A DNA stretch of 64,000 nucleotides from Eutreptiella sp. 'Long Island Sound 2002' (lineage: Eukaryota > Euglenozoa > Euglenophyceae > Eutreptiales > Eutreptiaceae), in the NCBI GenBank assembly GCA_964036045.1, contig OZ038401.1:31897397-31961396 (forward strand), read 5' to 3'. Position numbers and translations under genes: made by a program. The notes beneath the pieces are model-generated. The model was not told the origin of the DNA, ran no database searches, and was given only the letters and a program-made list of their open reading frames with translations. This document shows positions 34,229 through 48,322 of this stretch, one piece after another; positions within the stretch are counted from its first letter, which is position 1; the number at the start of each line of letters is the position of its first letter.

Positions 34229-36249
34229 GCAACAGCAGCTTAATCGCTACAAATATTCAAGCACCAGAACTGACGGTGAAACACACGCATCACAAACACA
34301 TACACACACACACTTCGTGAGGGAAACAATGAACCAACGACCGACTAACCCAGTGTGGACGGCGCGTGGCACAGCAGGGTACAAGTCACAGGCACAGGTC
34401 TCCGAACACCTCGTCAGGCCATTGAAAACAAAGACATGTTTGAGGCTAGGCGCCTTTCGAAAAAAATAGACACTCAGAAAGAAACACACGCACACGGACA
34501 CACCCAAACACAAACACACGCACACGCACACGCACACGCACGCACGCACGCACGCACGCAAGCGCCCGCACACACACACGCACACACAGACGCACACACA
34601 CTTGTTTGGGAACCAAACGAATGACCACTGTTGCTTACTGGAAACCGGTCACGCCTCGAGCACTGCGGGTCGGATGGCACCAGAGACACCTCGTCACGCC
34701 ACAGAGCAATCAAAACAAGACAATAGCAAAAAGCATTGATTGTGTCCTGATGTCATAAGGCGAGGCACCTTTCCGCAGTGGTACGACAGACAGGGGTACA
34801 AGTACTATGCATATCATCATAGGGTTGGGTCACGAGCATGTGCAATAAGCACCCTGTATCGCACCTCTGACCTGGGAGGGGAGGAGAATGGGCCTGAACA
34901 TCGCAGCAGTTCTTGCATACCCGCATGAGAGAACCCTGTTGTTATTGCTCTACGCGCAAATGTGAATGCATGGGGACGTCAGGACGGGAGACCAGTGTAA
35001 CCGCTGGCTCACACACACACAGAGGCGGAGCAGGCGTGGCACCTTGATGCAATTTGCGGCCATAGACTGGGAGAGCCGCAAAATCCGCGCACCAGGCGCC
35101 TGAGGTACCGTCTGGGCGGAGGTGCAGGGGAAGAATCCAACTACTGTACTGGTCCCCTCTCCAAAATGCACACACAACACACACAATTGAAGCGAGACGA
35201 ACAGGTGTGACAACCACAAAACACACACACACACACACACACACAGGTACCACAGATGTCACAGAAGAATCCATCAGCCATTCAAGAACAGGTCCTTGTG
35301 ACCTCAAATTTTTAGGGAGGCGGTGTACCGCATCCTTTGTTGGGAGGACATGGCAGCGAGGTCGAGCTGGGCGCTCCTTCTACTCAGTGTGCTGCCTGAA
35401 TCCACAGGCGGACACCCGTGCGCTTAGGCAAAGATATTGCAAAATGTTATACAATTCTTGGGGGCCTCTGCAAACAAAAAGTGCATACAAAGGCTAGCGC
35501 CTTCTTAATTCACAGTAGCAGAGGTGCAGTTCAGCTTGCTGATTGCAGGCGGAAGCCCAGTTCCAAACCCCTGGTCCTGGGTCAGCCCATGAAAAGAACC
35601 ACCTCCTAAGAGCGAGTGAAACTGAGAGAACTAGCGATGGCATGTGCACTGCATGGCCCGGTCGCTGCAGCAACCGCCTACGAATCGCACCATAGTGCGA
35701 AGGATGGTAAGATAATGTTGAGTGTACCCCACGAAGCACTTACAAACGGACAAACAGGTGATGTGCGCACCAACTCTGCCACCAAGCCGGGTAGGGGTAC
35801 CGCGAGGAAGGTTGAATTGAGAACACTTGGTGTTTTTTGTTTTCCCGTCAATGAGACTGCGGAGACAAGGAAAGGGATGTTGTGACCCACTTCGGTGTGT
35901 ATCCCAGAAGATAAAGAAACAATGAGCAAATGCGGGTGCAATCGGGATTGCTTGTGCGGGCAACTTGTGAGGGAAAATAACGCCACCAGCAAGCGAAATA
36001 CCACGCCGCGAGCGTTGAAGAACGGAAATGAACTGAAACAACACCCTATTACCCAAAAATTGCAACTGCTGCCCAACAATAATCATCTGCAGCAGGACTC
36101 TGATGCATGCACTTGCATGCGCAAACAGAAACCCTTGCGACACTGAACGCCACGTGAACGAATGCATAGACCAAGAACTACACACCCCAAGCGACGCAAC
36201 AAAGTCCCATCTGTATAATGATCCGTGTACCATGACTTACAGAAACCGT

Positions 36250-36904
36250 CTACCGGGAGAGACGATCGAACAGATAGCGACCATATGTGATGCGAACACC
36301 TGCCATGTCACATGTCGGCAGGTGTGTGCCAGCATTTCGGTGTGGACCCGACCCGTGACACAGGCACAACCCACATGCATGTCCCAAGCCCTCGGGCACC
36401 TGTTGGTCCTCTTCTTCCTCTTTCTGCGCCTTCTTAAACGCCGCCTCGAACTCGGGCCAAGTGATCTTGCCCACGCCAGAGCCCATGTCCCCTTTGTCCG
36501 TGTCGAACAGCACCATCACACGGCCCATAGCCCTGGCTCCACTCAGACCCACACCGTTGGTGTCCTTGTGCCCCAGCAGCTCCTCGATTTCAGAGTCTGC
36601 CTTCAGCTTTGCATTCAGCTCCGTACGGTCCACGACACCGTCTGGGCCTGCCATTTGGTCAAATAACTGCCGCACGCGGGACTTGGCCTTTGTTTGCACC
36701 TGCCAATCAGGAAGATAATGGCGGGGCTGGGGCTGGTTTCTGCGCCCCTCTCACTCACCCACTTGGTCAACGCCCAAAACTGGGGGATGTAGAGGAATGG
36801 TATTGAAAGCCCCATCAGGCATGCCGTCCGTGCAACAGGAGTGATACCTTGCTGAATGCCAGGTGAACAAACACACTGATCAAGAAATGCCAACTCCAAG
36901 ACAT
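36250..36904 (-). pseudogene. Array gene copy 6 with 1-bp deletion in exon 1
   Basis: Exon 2 (36250-36699) is intact (LFDQ, GVGK, TAG after SR). Exon 1 (36759-36904) lacks one C/G at about 36840 (CAGGAGTGAT instead of CAGGAGGTGAT), so the ATG at 36904 is out of frame with the second hydrophobic stretch. If translation starts elsewhere or the first part is intronic, the copy may still work. Confidence 0.55.
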
Positions 36905-38929
36905 GCAACAGCAGCTTAATCGCTACAAATATTCAAGCACCAGAACTGACGGTGAAACACACGCATCACAAACACACACACACACACACTTCGTGAGGGA
37001 AACAATGAACCAACGACCGACTAACCCAGTGTGGACGGGCCGTGGCACAGCAGGGTACAAGTCACAGGCACAGGTCTCCGAACACCTCGTCAGGCCATTG
37101 AAAACAAAGACATGTTTGAGGCTAGGCGCCTTTCGAAAAAAATAGACACTCAGAAAGAAACACACGCACACGGACACACCCAAACACAAACACACGCACA
37201 CGCACACGCACACGCACGCACGCACGCACGCACGCAAGCGCCCGCACACACACACGCACACACAGACGCACACACACTTGTTTGGGAACCAAACGAATGA
37301 CCACTGTTGCTTACTGGAAACCGGTCACGCCTCGAGCACTGCGGGTCGGATGGCACCAGAGACACCTCGTCACGCCACAGAGCAATCAAAACAAGACAAT
37401 AGCAAAAAGCATTGATTGTGTCCTGATGTCATAAGGCGAGGCACCTTTCCGCAGTGGTACGACAGACAGGGGTACAAGTACTATGCATATCATCATAGGG
37501 TTGGGTCACGAGCATGTGCAATAAGCACCCTGTATCGCACCTCTGACCTGGGAGGGGAGGAGAATGGGCCTGAACATCGCAGCAGTTCTTTCATACCCGC
37601 ATGAGAGAACCCTGTTGTTATTGCTCTACGCGCAAATGTGAATGCATGGGGACGTCAGGACGGGAGACCAGAGACCAGTGTAACCGCTGGCTCACACACA
37701 CACAGAGGCGGAGCAGGCGTGGCACCTTGATGCAATTTGCGGCCATAGACTGGGAGAGCCGCAAAATCTGCGCACCAGGCGCCTGAGGTACCGTCTGGGC
37801 GGAGGTGCAGGGGACGAATCCAACTACTGTACTGGTCCCCTCTCCAAAATGCACACACAACACACACAATTGAAGCGAGACGAACAGGTGTGACAACCAC
37901 AAAACACACACACACACACACACACAGGTACCACAGGTGTCACAGAAGAATCCATCAGCCATTCAAGAACAGGTCCTTGTGACCTCAAATTTTCAGGGAG
38001 GCGGTGTACCGCATCCTTTGTTGGGAGGACATGGCAGCGAGGTCGAGCTGGGCGCTCCTTCTACTCAGTGTGCTGCCTGAATCCACAGGCGGACACCCGT
38101 GCGCTTAGGCAAAGATATTGCAAAATGTTATACAATTCTTGGGGGCCTCTGCAAACAAAAAGTGCATACAAAGGCTAGCGCCTTCTTAATTCACAGTAGC
38201 AGAGGTGCAGTTCAGCTTGCTGATTGCAGGCGGAAGCCCAGTTCCAAACCCCTGGTCCTGGGTCAGCCCATGAAAAGAACCACCTCCTAAGAGCGAGTGA
38301 AACTGAGGGAACTAGCGATGGCATGTGCACTGCATGGCCCGGTCGCTGCAGCAACCGCCTACGAATCGCACCATAGTGCGAAGGATGGTAAGATAATGTT
38401 GAGTGTACCCCACGAAGCACTTACAAACGGACAAACAGGTGATGTGCGCACCAACTCTGCCACCAAGCCGGGTAGGGGTACCGCGAGGAAGGTTGAATTG
38501 AGAACACTTGGTGTTTTTTGTTTTCCCGTCAATGAGACTGCGGAGACAAGGAAAGGGATGTTGTGACCCACTTCGGTGTGTATCCCAGAAGATAAAGAAA
38601 CAATGAGCAAATGCGGGTGCAATCGGGATTGCTTGTGCGGGCAACTTGTGAGGGAAAATAACGCCACCAGCAAGCGAAATACCACGCCGCGAGCGTTGAA
38701 GAACGGAAATGAACTGAAACAACACCCTATTACCCAAAAATTGCAACTGCTGCCCAACAATAATCATCTGCGCAGGACTCTGATGCATGCACTTGCATGC
38801 GCAAACAGAAACCCTTGCGACACTGAACGCCACGTGAACGAATGCATAGACCAAGAACTACACACCCCAAGCGACGCAACAAAGTCCCATCTGTATAATG
38901 ATCCGTGTACCATGACTTACAGAAACCGT

Positions 38930-39585
38930 CTACCGGGAGAGACGATCGAACAGATAGCGACCATACGTAATGCGAACACCTGCCATGTCACATGTCGGCA
39001 GGTGTGTGCCAGCATTTCGGTGTGGACCCGACCCGTGACACAGGCACAACCCACATGCATGTCCCAAGCCCTCGGGCACCTGTTGGTCCTCTTCTTCCTC
39101 TTTCTGCGCCTTCTTAAACGCCGCCTCGAACTCGGGCCAAGTGATCTTGCCCACGCCAGAGCCCATGTCCCCTTTGTCCGTGTCGAACAGCACCATCACA
39201 CGGCCCATAGCCCTGGCTCCACTCAGACCCACACCGTTGGTGTCCTTGTGCCCCAGCAGCTCCTCGATTTCAGAGTCTGCCTTCAGCTTTGCATTCAGCT
39301 CCGTACGGTCCACGACACCGTCTGGGCCTGCCATTTGGTCAAATAACTGCCGCACGCGGGACTTGGCCTTTGTTTGCACCTGCCAATCAGGAAGATAATG
39401 GCGGGGCTGGGGCTGGTTTCTGCGCCCCTCTCACTCACCCATTTGGTCAACGCCCAAAACTGGGGGATGTAGAGGAATGGTATTGAAAGCCCCATCAGGC
39501 ATGCCGTCCGTGCAACAGGAGGTGATACCTTGCTGAATGCCAGGTGAACAAACACACTGATCAAGAAATGCCAACTCCAAGACAT
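38930..39585 (-). CDS. Array gene copy 7
   Basis: Exons 39439-39585 and 38930-39379. Silent changes in exon 1 (AAG/AAA lysine at the donor; TCG/TCA serine). Exon 2 closes at TAG after SR. Confidence 0.65.
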
Positions 39586-41614
39586 GCAACAGCAGCTTAA
39601 TCGCTACAAATATTCAAGCACCAGAACTGACGGTGAAACACACGCATCACAAACACACACACACACACACTTCGTGAGGGAAACAATGAACCAACGACCG
39701 ACTAACCCAGTGTGGACGGCGCGTGGCACAGCAGGGTACAAGTCACAGGCACAGGTCTCCGAACACCTCGTCAGGCCATTGAAAACAAAGACATGTTTGA
39801 GGCTAGGCGCCTTTCGAAAAAAATAGACACTCAGAAAGAAACACACGCACACGGACACACCCAAACACAAACACACGCACACGCACACGCACACGCACGC
39901 ACGCACGCACGCACGCAAGCGCCCGCACACACACACGCACACACAGACGCACACACACTTGTTTGGGAACCAAACGAATGACCACTGTTGCTTACTGGAA
40001 ACCGGTCACGCCTCGAGCACTGCGGGTCGGATGGCACCAGAGACACCTCGTCACGCCACAGAGCAATCAAAACAAGACAATAGCAAAAAGCATTGATTGT
40101 GTCCTGATGTCATAAGGCGAGGCACCTTTCCGCAGTGGTACGACAGACAGGGGTACGAGCGAGTACTATGCATATCATCATAGGGTTGGGTCACGAGCAT
40201 GTGCAATAAGCACCCTGTATCGCACCTCTGACCTGGGAGGGGAGGAGAATGGGCCTGAACATCGCAGCAGTTCTTTCATACCCGCATGAGAGAACCCTGT
40301 TGTTATTGCTCTACGCGCAAATGTGAATGCATGGGGACGTCAGGACGGGAGACCAGAGACCAGTGTAACCGCTGGCTCACACACACACAGAGGCGGAGCA
40401 GGCGTGGCACCTTGATGCAATTTGCGGCCATAGACTGGGAGAGCCGCAAAATCTGCGCACCAGGCGCCTGAGGTACCGTCTGGGCGGAGGTGCAGGGGAA
40501 GAATCCAACTACTGTACTGGTCCCCTCTCCAAAATGCACACACAACACACACAATTGAAGCGAGACGAACAGGTGTGACAACCACAAAACACACACACAC
40601 ACACACACACACAGGTACCACAGGTGTCACAGAAGAATCCATCAGCCATTCAAGAACAGGTCCTTGTGACCTCAAATTTTCAGGGAGGCGGTGTACCGCA
40701 TCCTTTGTTGGGAGGACATGGCAGCGAGGTCGAGCTGGGCGCTCCTTCTACTCAGTGTGCTGCCTGAATCCACAGGCGGACACCCGTGCGCTTAGGCAAA
40801 GATATTGCAAAATGTTATACAATTCTTGGGGGCCTCTGCAAACAAAAAGTGCATACAAAGGCTAGCGCCTTCTTAATTCACAGTAGCAGAGGTGCAGTTC
40901 AGCTTGCTGATTGCAGGCGGAAGCCCAGTTCCAAACCCCTGGTCCTGGGTCAGCCCATGAAAAGAACCACCTCCTAAGAGCGAGTGAAACTGAGGGAACT
41001 AGCGATGGCATGTGCGCTGCATGGCCCCGTCGCTGCAGCAACCGCCTACGAATCGCACCATAGTGCGAAGGATGGTAAGATAATGTTGAGTGTACCCCAC
41101 GAAGCACTTACAAACGGACAAACAGGTGATGTGCGCACCAACTCTGCCACCAAGCCGGGTAGGGTACCGCGAGGAAGGTTGAATTGAGAACACTTGGTGT
41201 TTTTTGTTTTCCCGTCAATGAGACTGCGGAGACAAGGAAAGGGATGTTGTGACCCACTTCGGTGTGTATCCCAGAAGATAAAGAAACAATGAGCAAATGC
41301 GGGTGCAATCGGGATTGCTTGTGCGGGCAACTTGTGAGGGAAAATAACGCCACCAGCAAGCGAAATACCACGCCGCGAGCGTTGAAGAACGGAAATGAAC
41401 TGAAACAACACCCTATTACCCAAAAATTGCAACTGCTGCCCAACAATAATCATCTGCGCAGGACTCTGATGCATGCACTTGCATGCGCAAACAGAAACCC
41501 TTGCACACTGAACGCCACGTGAACGAATGCATAGACCAAGAACTACACACCCCAAGCGACGCAACAAAGCCCCATCTGTATAATGATCCGTGTACCATGA
41601 CTTACAGAAACCGT

Positions 41615-42270
41615 CTACCGGGAGAGACGATCGAACAGATAGCGACCATATGTGATGCGAACACCTGCCATGTCACATGTCGGCAGGTGTGTGCCAGCAT
41701 TTCGGTGTGGACCCGACCCGTGACACAGGCACAACCCACATGCATGTCCCAAGCCCTCGGGCACCTGTTGGTCCTCTTCTTCCTCTTTCTGCGCCTTCTT
41801 AAACGCCGCCTCGAACTCGGGCCAAGTGATCTTGCCCACGCCAGAGCCCATGTCCCCTTTGTCCGTGTCGAACAGCACCATCACACGGCCCATAGCCCTG
41901 GCTCCACTCAGACCCACACCGTTGGTGTCCTTGTGCCCCAGCAGCTCCTCGATTTCAGAGTCTGCCTTCAGCTTTGCATTCAGCTCCGTACGGTCCACGA
42001 CACCGTCTGGGCCTGCCATTTGGTCAAATAACTGCCGCACGCGGGACTTGGCCTTTGTTTGCACCTGCCAATCAGGAAGATAATGGCGGGGCTGGGGCTG
42101 GTTTCTGCGCCCCTCTCACTCACCCATTTGGTCAACGCCCAAAACTGGGGGATGTAGAGGAATGGTATTGAAAGCCCCATCAGGCATGCCGTCCGTGCAA
42201 CAGGAGGTGATACCTTGCTGAATGCCAGGTGAACAAACACACTGATCAAGAAATGCCAACTCCAAGACAT
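41615..42270 (-). CDS. Array gene copy 8
   Basis: Exons 42124-42270 and 41615-42064. Protein identical to copy 7, with the same silent changes in exon 1. Confidence 0.65.
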
Positions 42271-44292
42271 GCAACAGCAGCTTAATCGCTACAAATATTC
42301 AAGCACCAGAACTGACGGTGAAACACACGCATCACAAACACACACACACACACACTTCGTGAGGGAAACAATGAACCAACGACCGACTAACCCAGTGTGG
42401 ACGGCGCGTGGCACAGCAGGGTACAAGTCACAGGCACAGGTCTCCGAACACCTCGTCAGGCCATTGAAAACAAAGACATGTTTGAGGCTAGGCGCCTTTC
42501 GAAAAAAATAGACACTCAGAAAGAAACACACGCACACGGACACACCCAAACACAAACACACGCACACGCACACGCACACGCACGCACGCACGCACGCACG
42601 CAAGCGCCCGCACACACACACGCACACACAGACGCACACACACTTGTTTGGGAACCAAACGAATGACCACTGTTGCTTACTGGAAACCGGTCACGCCTCG
42701 AGCACTGCGGGTCGGATGGCACCAGAGACACCTCGTCACGCCACAGAGCAATCAAAACAAGACAATAGCAAAAAGCATTGATTGTGTCCTGATGTCATAA
42801 GGCGAGGCACCTTTCCGCAGTGGTACGACAGACAGGGGTACGAGCGAGTACTATGCATATCATCATAGGGTTGGGTCACGAGCATGTGCAATAAGCACCC
42901 TGTATCGCACCTCTGACCTGGGAGGGGAGGAGAATGGGCCTGAACATCGCAGCAGTTCTTTCATACCCGCATGAGAGAACCCTGTTGTTATTGATCTACG
43001 CGCAAATGTGAATGCATGGGGACGTCAGGACGGGAGACCAGTGTAACCGCTGGCTCACACACACACAGAGGCGGAGCAGGCGTGGCACCTTGATGCAATT
43101 TGCGGCCATAGACTGGGAGAGCCGCAAAATCTGCGCACCAGGCGCCTGAGGTACCGTCTGGGCGGAGGTGCAGGGGACGAATCCAACTACTGCACTGGTC
43201 CCCTCTCCAAAATGCACACACAACACACACAATTGAAGCGAGACGAACAGGTGTGACAACCACAAAACACACACACACACACACACAGGTACCACAGGTG
43301 TCACAGAAGAAAAATCCGTCAGCCATCCAAGAACAGGTCCTTGTACCCTCAAATTTTCAGGGAGGCGGTGTACCGCATCCTTTGTTGGGAGGACATGGCA
43401 GCGAGGTCGAGCTGGGCGCTCCTTCTACTCAGTGTGCTGCCTGAATCCACAGGCGGACACCCGTGCGCTTAGGCAAAGATATTGCAAAATGTTATACAAT
43501 TCTTGGGGGCCTCTGCAAACAAAAAGTGCATACAAAGGCTAGCGCCTTCTTAATTCACAGTAGCAGAGGTGCAGTTCAGCTTGCTGATTGCAGGCGGAAG
43601 CCCAGTTCCAAACCCCTGGTCCTGGGTCAGCCCATGAAAAGAACCACCTCCTAAGAGCGAGTGAAACTGAGAGAACTAGCGATGGCATGTGCACTGCATG
43701 GCCCCGTCGCTGCAGCAACCGCCTACGAATCGCACCATAGTGCGAAGGATGGTAAGATAATGTTGAGTGTACCCCACGAAGCACTTACAAACGGACAAAC
43801 AGGTGATGTGCGCATCAACTCTGCCACCAAGCCGGGTAGGGGTACCGCGAGGAAGGTTGAATTGAGAACACTTGGTGTTTTTTGTTTTCCCGTCAATGAG
43901 ACTGCGGAGACAAGGAAAGGGATGTTGTGACCCACTTCGGTGTGTATCCCAGAAGATAAAGAAACAATGAGCAAATGCGGGTGCAATCGGGATTGCTTGT
44001 GCGGGCAACTTGTGAGGGAAAATAACGCCACCAGCAAGCGAAATACCACGCCGCGAGCGTTGAAGAACGGAAATGAACTGAAACAACACCCTATTACCCA
44101 AAAATTGCAACTGCTGCCCAACAATAATCATCTGCGCAGGACTCTGATGCATGCACTTGCATGCGCAAACAGAAACCCTTGCACACTGAACGCCACGTGA
44201 ACGAATGCATAGACCAAGAACTACACACCCCAAGCGACGCAACAAAGCCCCATCTGTATAATGATCCGTGTACCATGACTTACAGAAACCGT

Positions 44293-44948
44293 CTACCGGG
44301 AGAGACGATCGAACAGATAGCGACCATATGTGATGCGAACACCTGCCATGTCACATGTCGGCAGGTGTGTGCCAGCATTTCGGTGTGGACCCGACCCGTG
44401 ACACAGGCACAACCCACATGCATGTCCCAAGCCCTCGGGCACCTGTTGGTCCTCTTCTTCCTCTTTCTGCGCCTTCTTAAACGCCGCCTCGAACTCGGGC
44501 CAAGTGATCTTGCCCACGCCAGAGCCCATGTCCCCTTTGTCCGTGTCGAACAGCACCATCACACGGCCCATAGCCCTGGCTCCACTCAGACCCACACCGT
44601 TGGTGTCCTTGTGCCCCAGCAGCTCCTCGATTTCAGAGTCTGCCTTCAGCTTTGCATTCAGCTCCGTACGGTCCACGACACCGTCTGGGCCTGCCATTTG
44701 GTCAAATAACTGCCGCACGCGGGACTTGGCCTTTGTTTGCACCTGCCAATCAGGAAGATAATGGCGGGGCTGGGGCTGGTTTCTGCGCCCCTCTCACTCA
44801 CCCACTTGGTCAACGCCCAAAACTGGGGGATGTAGAGGAATGGTATCGAAAGCCCCATCAGGCATGCCGTCCGTGCAACAGGAGGTGATACCTTGCTGAA
44901 TGCCAGGTGAACAAACACACTGATCAAGAAATGCCAACTCCAAGACAT
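44293..44948 (-). CDS. Array gene copy 9
   Basis: Exons 44802-44948 and 44293-44742. LFDQ, GVGK, TAG after SR. The DNA just 5' of this copy carries the 699-bp insertion at 45769-46467. Confidence 0.65.
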
Positions 44949-45768
44949 GCAACAGCAGCTTAATCGCTACAAATATTCAAGCACCAGAACTGACGGTGAA
45001 GCACACGCATCACAAACACACACACACACACACTTCGTGAGGGAAACAATGAACCAACGACCGACTAACCCAGTGTGGACGGGCCGTGGCACAGCAGGGT
45101 ACAAGTCACAGGCACAGGTCTCCGAACACCTTGTCAGGCCATTGAAAACAAAGACATGTTTGAGGCTAGGCGCCTTTCGAAAAAAATAGACACTCAGAAA
45201 GAAACACACGCACACGGACACACCCAAACACAAACACACGCACACGCACACACACACGCACGCACGCACGCACGCACGCAAGCGCCCGCACACACACACA
45301 CACACACACAGACACACACACACTTGTTTAGGAACCAAACGAATGACCACTGTTGCTTACTGGAAACCGGTCACGCCTCGAGCACTGCGGGTCGGATGGC
45401 ACCAGAGACACCTCGTCACGCCACAGAGCAATCAAAACAAGACAATAGCAAAAAGCATTGATTGTGTCCTGATGTCATAAGGCGAGGCACCTTTCCGCAG
45501 TGGTACGACAGACAGGGGTACGAGTACTATGCATATCATCATAGGGTTGGGTCACGAGCATGTGCAATAAGCACCCTGTATCGCACCTCTGACCTGAAAG
45601 GGGAGGAGAACGGGCCTGAACATTGCAGCAGTTCTTTCATGCCCGCATGAGAGAACCCTGTTGTTATTGCTCTACGCGCAAATGTGAATGCATGGGGACG
45701 TCAGGACGGGAGACCAGTGAAACCGCTGGCTCACACACACACAGAGGCGGAGCAGGCGTGGCACCTTG

Positions 45769-46467
45769 GCCAAGTCTTTGCACTGCGTGCGCACTGCGTG
45801 CATACTACGCACGCAGAGGCCGGGATACTCACCCAAGAATACTTGTCACCTGACTGGTTGCACAACGAAGCAGCAAAGCCCACATGAGAATGACGAAACC
45901 GCCTTCAACTTGGTACTCCACTGTCCCTATGAACAAACCACTCGGCCTTGTAAAGTCCGCTTGCTTCGAGTGTTTCGTTGCCCGTGGCTTCGCTCTTGGA
46001 AGCGGATGAGGTGTCCCTTGACTCGGAGCGCGGGGAATGCGTTGTCCGTGGTCTCTTGGGTGATGGGGACCGCGAATAGGGTGAAGGGGAGGGCGGTGGT
46101 AATTCTGAGCGTGGACGCGACACACTTGTTGATGGCGAGCGAGGTCAGTGATGTGGTGGGGATGAAGGCCGTACCACAAACTCCTCAAGGTCCGCGGGCT
46201 ATGTATGGCTACATCACCCCTGCCTTCTCGGGGTCCCAACAGTGGGGAGAGTTCAATATGGGGGATGGAAAATGGGTAAAAATGCTTGACATTGGGCAAC
46301 AAAGGGTGACAATTCAAACGTGCCACATCCCAAATGCATAGGAAGCTGAAAAAAACCCCAGTATAGAACCAAAAACTTGCCAAAAGGGGCCAAAAATGGG
46401 GTCTGAGTAGTGGCCAACATTCAAAACTTCGCACTGCGTGCGCACTGCGTGCGAGGCATTCCCCTTG
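45769..46467 (-). mobile_element. 699-bp insertion with 5-bp duplication, carrying an RS-rich coding fragment (unit 9)
   Basis: The insert is flanked by CCTTG (45764-45768 and 46463-46467), which occurs once in empty units. Both ends carry direct tandem copies of GCACTGCGTGC (near 45779-45800 and 46434-46455). Minus-strand frame 45905-46123 encodes an arginine/serine/proline-rich stretch (SPSPYSRSPSPKRPRTTHSP), like an SR-protein tail. It has an in-frame TGA upstream, so it is a fragment. A second frame (VEYQVEGGFVILMWALLLRC) is bounded by TTCATAG| and a strong GG|GTGAGTAT donor. This is best read as a captured gene piece. Confidence 0.65.
45905..46140 (-). pseudogene. RS-domain fragment inside the unit-9 insertion
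   Basis: Ser/Arg/Pro-rich reading frame with alternating RS and SP dipeptides, ending LYKAEWFVHRDSGVPS-stop. Upstream in the same frame DLEEFVVRPSSPPHH is followed by TGA, so no full protein is possible. The resemblance to SR splicing factors is compositional only. Confidence 0.4.
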
Positions 46468-47666
46468 ACGCAAATTGCGGCCATAGACTGGGAGAGCCGC
46501 AAAATCTGCGCACCAGGCGCCTGAGGTACCGTCTGGGCGGAGGTGCAGGGGACGAATCCAACTACTGTACTGGTCCCCTCTCCAAAATGCACACACAACA
46601 CACACAATTGAAGCGAGACGAACAGGTGTGACAACCACAAAACACACACACACACACACACACAGGTACCACAGGTGTCACAGAAGAATCCATCAGCCAT
46701 TCAAGAACAGGTCCTTGTGACCTCAAATTTTTAGGGAGGCGGTGTACCGCATCCTTTGTTGGGAGGACATGGCAGCGAGGTCGAGCTGGGCGCTCCTTCT
46801 ACTCAGTGTGCTGCCTGAATCCACAGGCCGACACCCGTGCGCTTAGGCAAAGATATTGCAAAATGTTATACAATTCTTGGGGGCCTCTGCAAACAAAAAG
46901 TGCATACAAAGGCTAGCGCCTTCTTAATTCACAGTAGCAGAGGTGCAGTTCAGCTTGCTGATTGCAGGCGGAAGCCCAGTTCCAAACCCCTGGTCCTGGG
47001 TCAGCCCATGAAAAGAACCACCTCCTAAGAGCGAGTGAAACTGAGAGAACTAGCGATGGCATGTGCACTGCATGGCCCGGTCGCTGCAGCAACCGCCTAC
47101 GAATCGCACCATAGTGCGAAAGATGGTAAGATAATGTTGAGTGTACCCCACGAAGCACTTACAAACGGACAAACAGGTGATGTGCGCATCAACTCTGCCA
47201 CCAAGCCGGGTAGGGGTACCGCGAGGAAGGTTGAATTGAGAACACTTGGTGTTTTTTGTTTTCCCGTCAATGAGACTGCGGAGACAAGGAAAGGGATGTT
47301 GTGACCCACTTCGGTGTGTATCCCAGAAGATAAAGAAACAATGAGCAAATGCGGGTGCAATCGGGATTGCTTGTGCGGGCAACTTGTGAGGGAAAATAAC
47401 GCCACCAGCAAGCGAAATACCACGCCGCGAGCGTTGAAGAACGGAAATGAACTGAAACAACACCCTATTACCCAAAAATTGCAACTGCTGCCCAACAATA
47501 ATCATCTGCAGCAGGACTCTGATGCATGCACTTGCATGCGCAAACAGAAACCCTTGCACACTGAACGCCACGTGAACGAATGCATAGACCAAGAACTACA
47601 CACCCAAGCGACGCAACAAAGCCCCATCTGTATAATGATCCGTGTACCACGACTTACAGAAACCGT

Positions 47667-48322
47667 CTACCGGGAGAGACGATCGAACAGATAGCGACCA
47701 TATGTGATGCGAACACCTGCCATGTCACATGTCGGCAGGTGTGTGCCAGCATTTCGGTGTGGACCCGACCCGTGACACAGGCACAACCCACATGCATGTC
47801 CCAAGCCCTCGGGCACCTGTTGGTCCTCTTCTTCCTCTTTCTGCGCCTTCTTAAACGCCGCCTCGAACTCGGGCCAAGTGATCTTGCCCACGCCAGAGCC
47901 CATGTCCCCTTTGTCCGTGTCGAACAGCACCATCACACGGCCCATAGCCCTGGCTCCACTCAGACCCACACCGTTGGTGTCCTTGTGCCCCAGCAGCTCC
48001 TCGATTTCAGAGTCTGCCTTCAGCTTTGCATTCAGCTCCGTACGGTCCACGACACCGTCTGGGCCTGCCATTTGGTCAAATAACTGCCGCACGCGGGACT
48101 TGGCCTTTGTTTGCACCTGCCAATCAGGAAGATAATGGCGGGGCTGGGGCTGGTTTCTGCGCCCCTCTCACTCACCCACTTGGTCAACGCCCAAAACTGG
48201 GGGATGTAGAGGAATGGTATCGAAAGCCCCATCAGGCATGCCGTCCGTGCAACAGGAGGTGATACCTTGCTGAATGCCAGGTGAACAAACACACTGATCA
48301 AGAAATGCCAACTCCAAGACAT
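47667..48322 (-). CDS. Array gene copy 10
   Basis: Exons 48176-48322 and 47667-48116. Protein identical to copy 9, followed 5' by the second 699-bp insertion. Confidence 0.65.
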
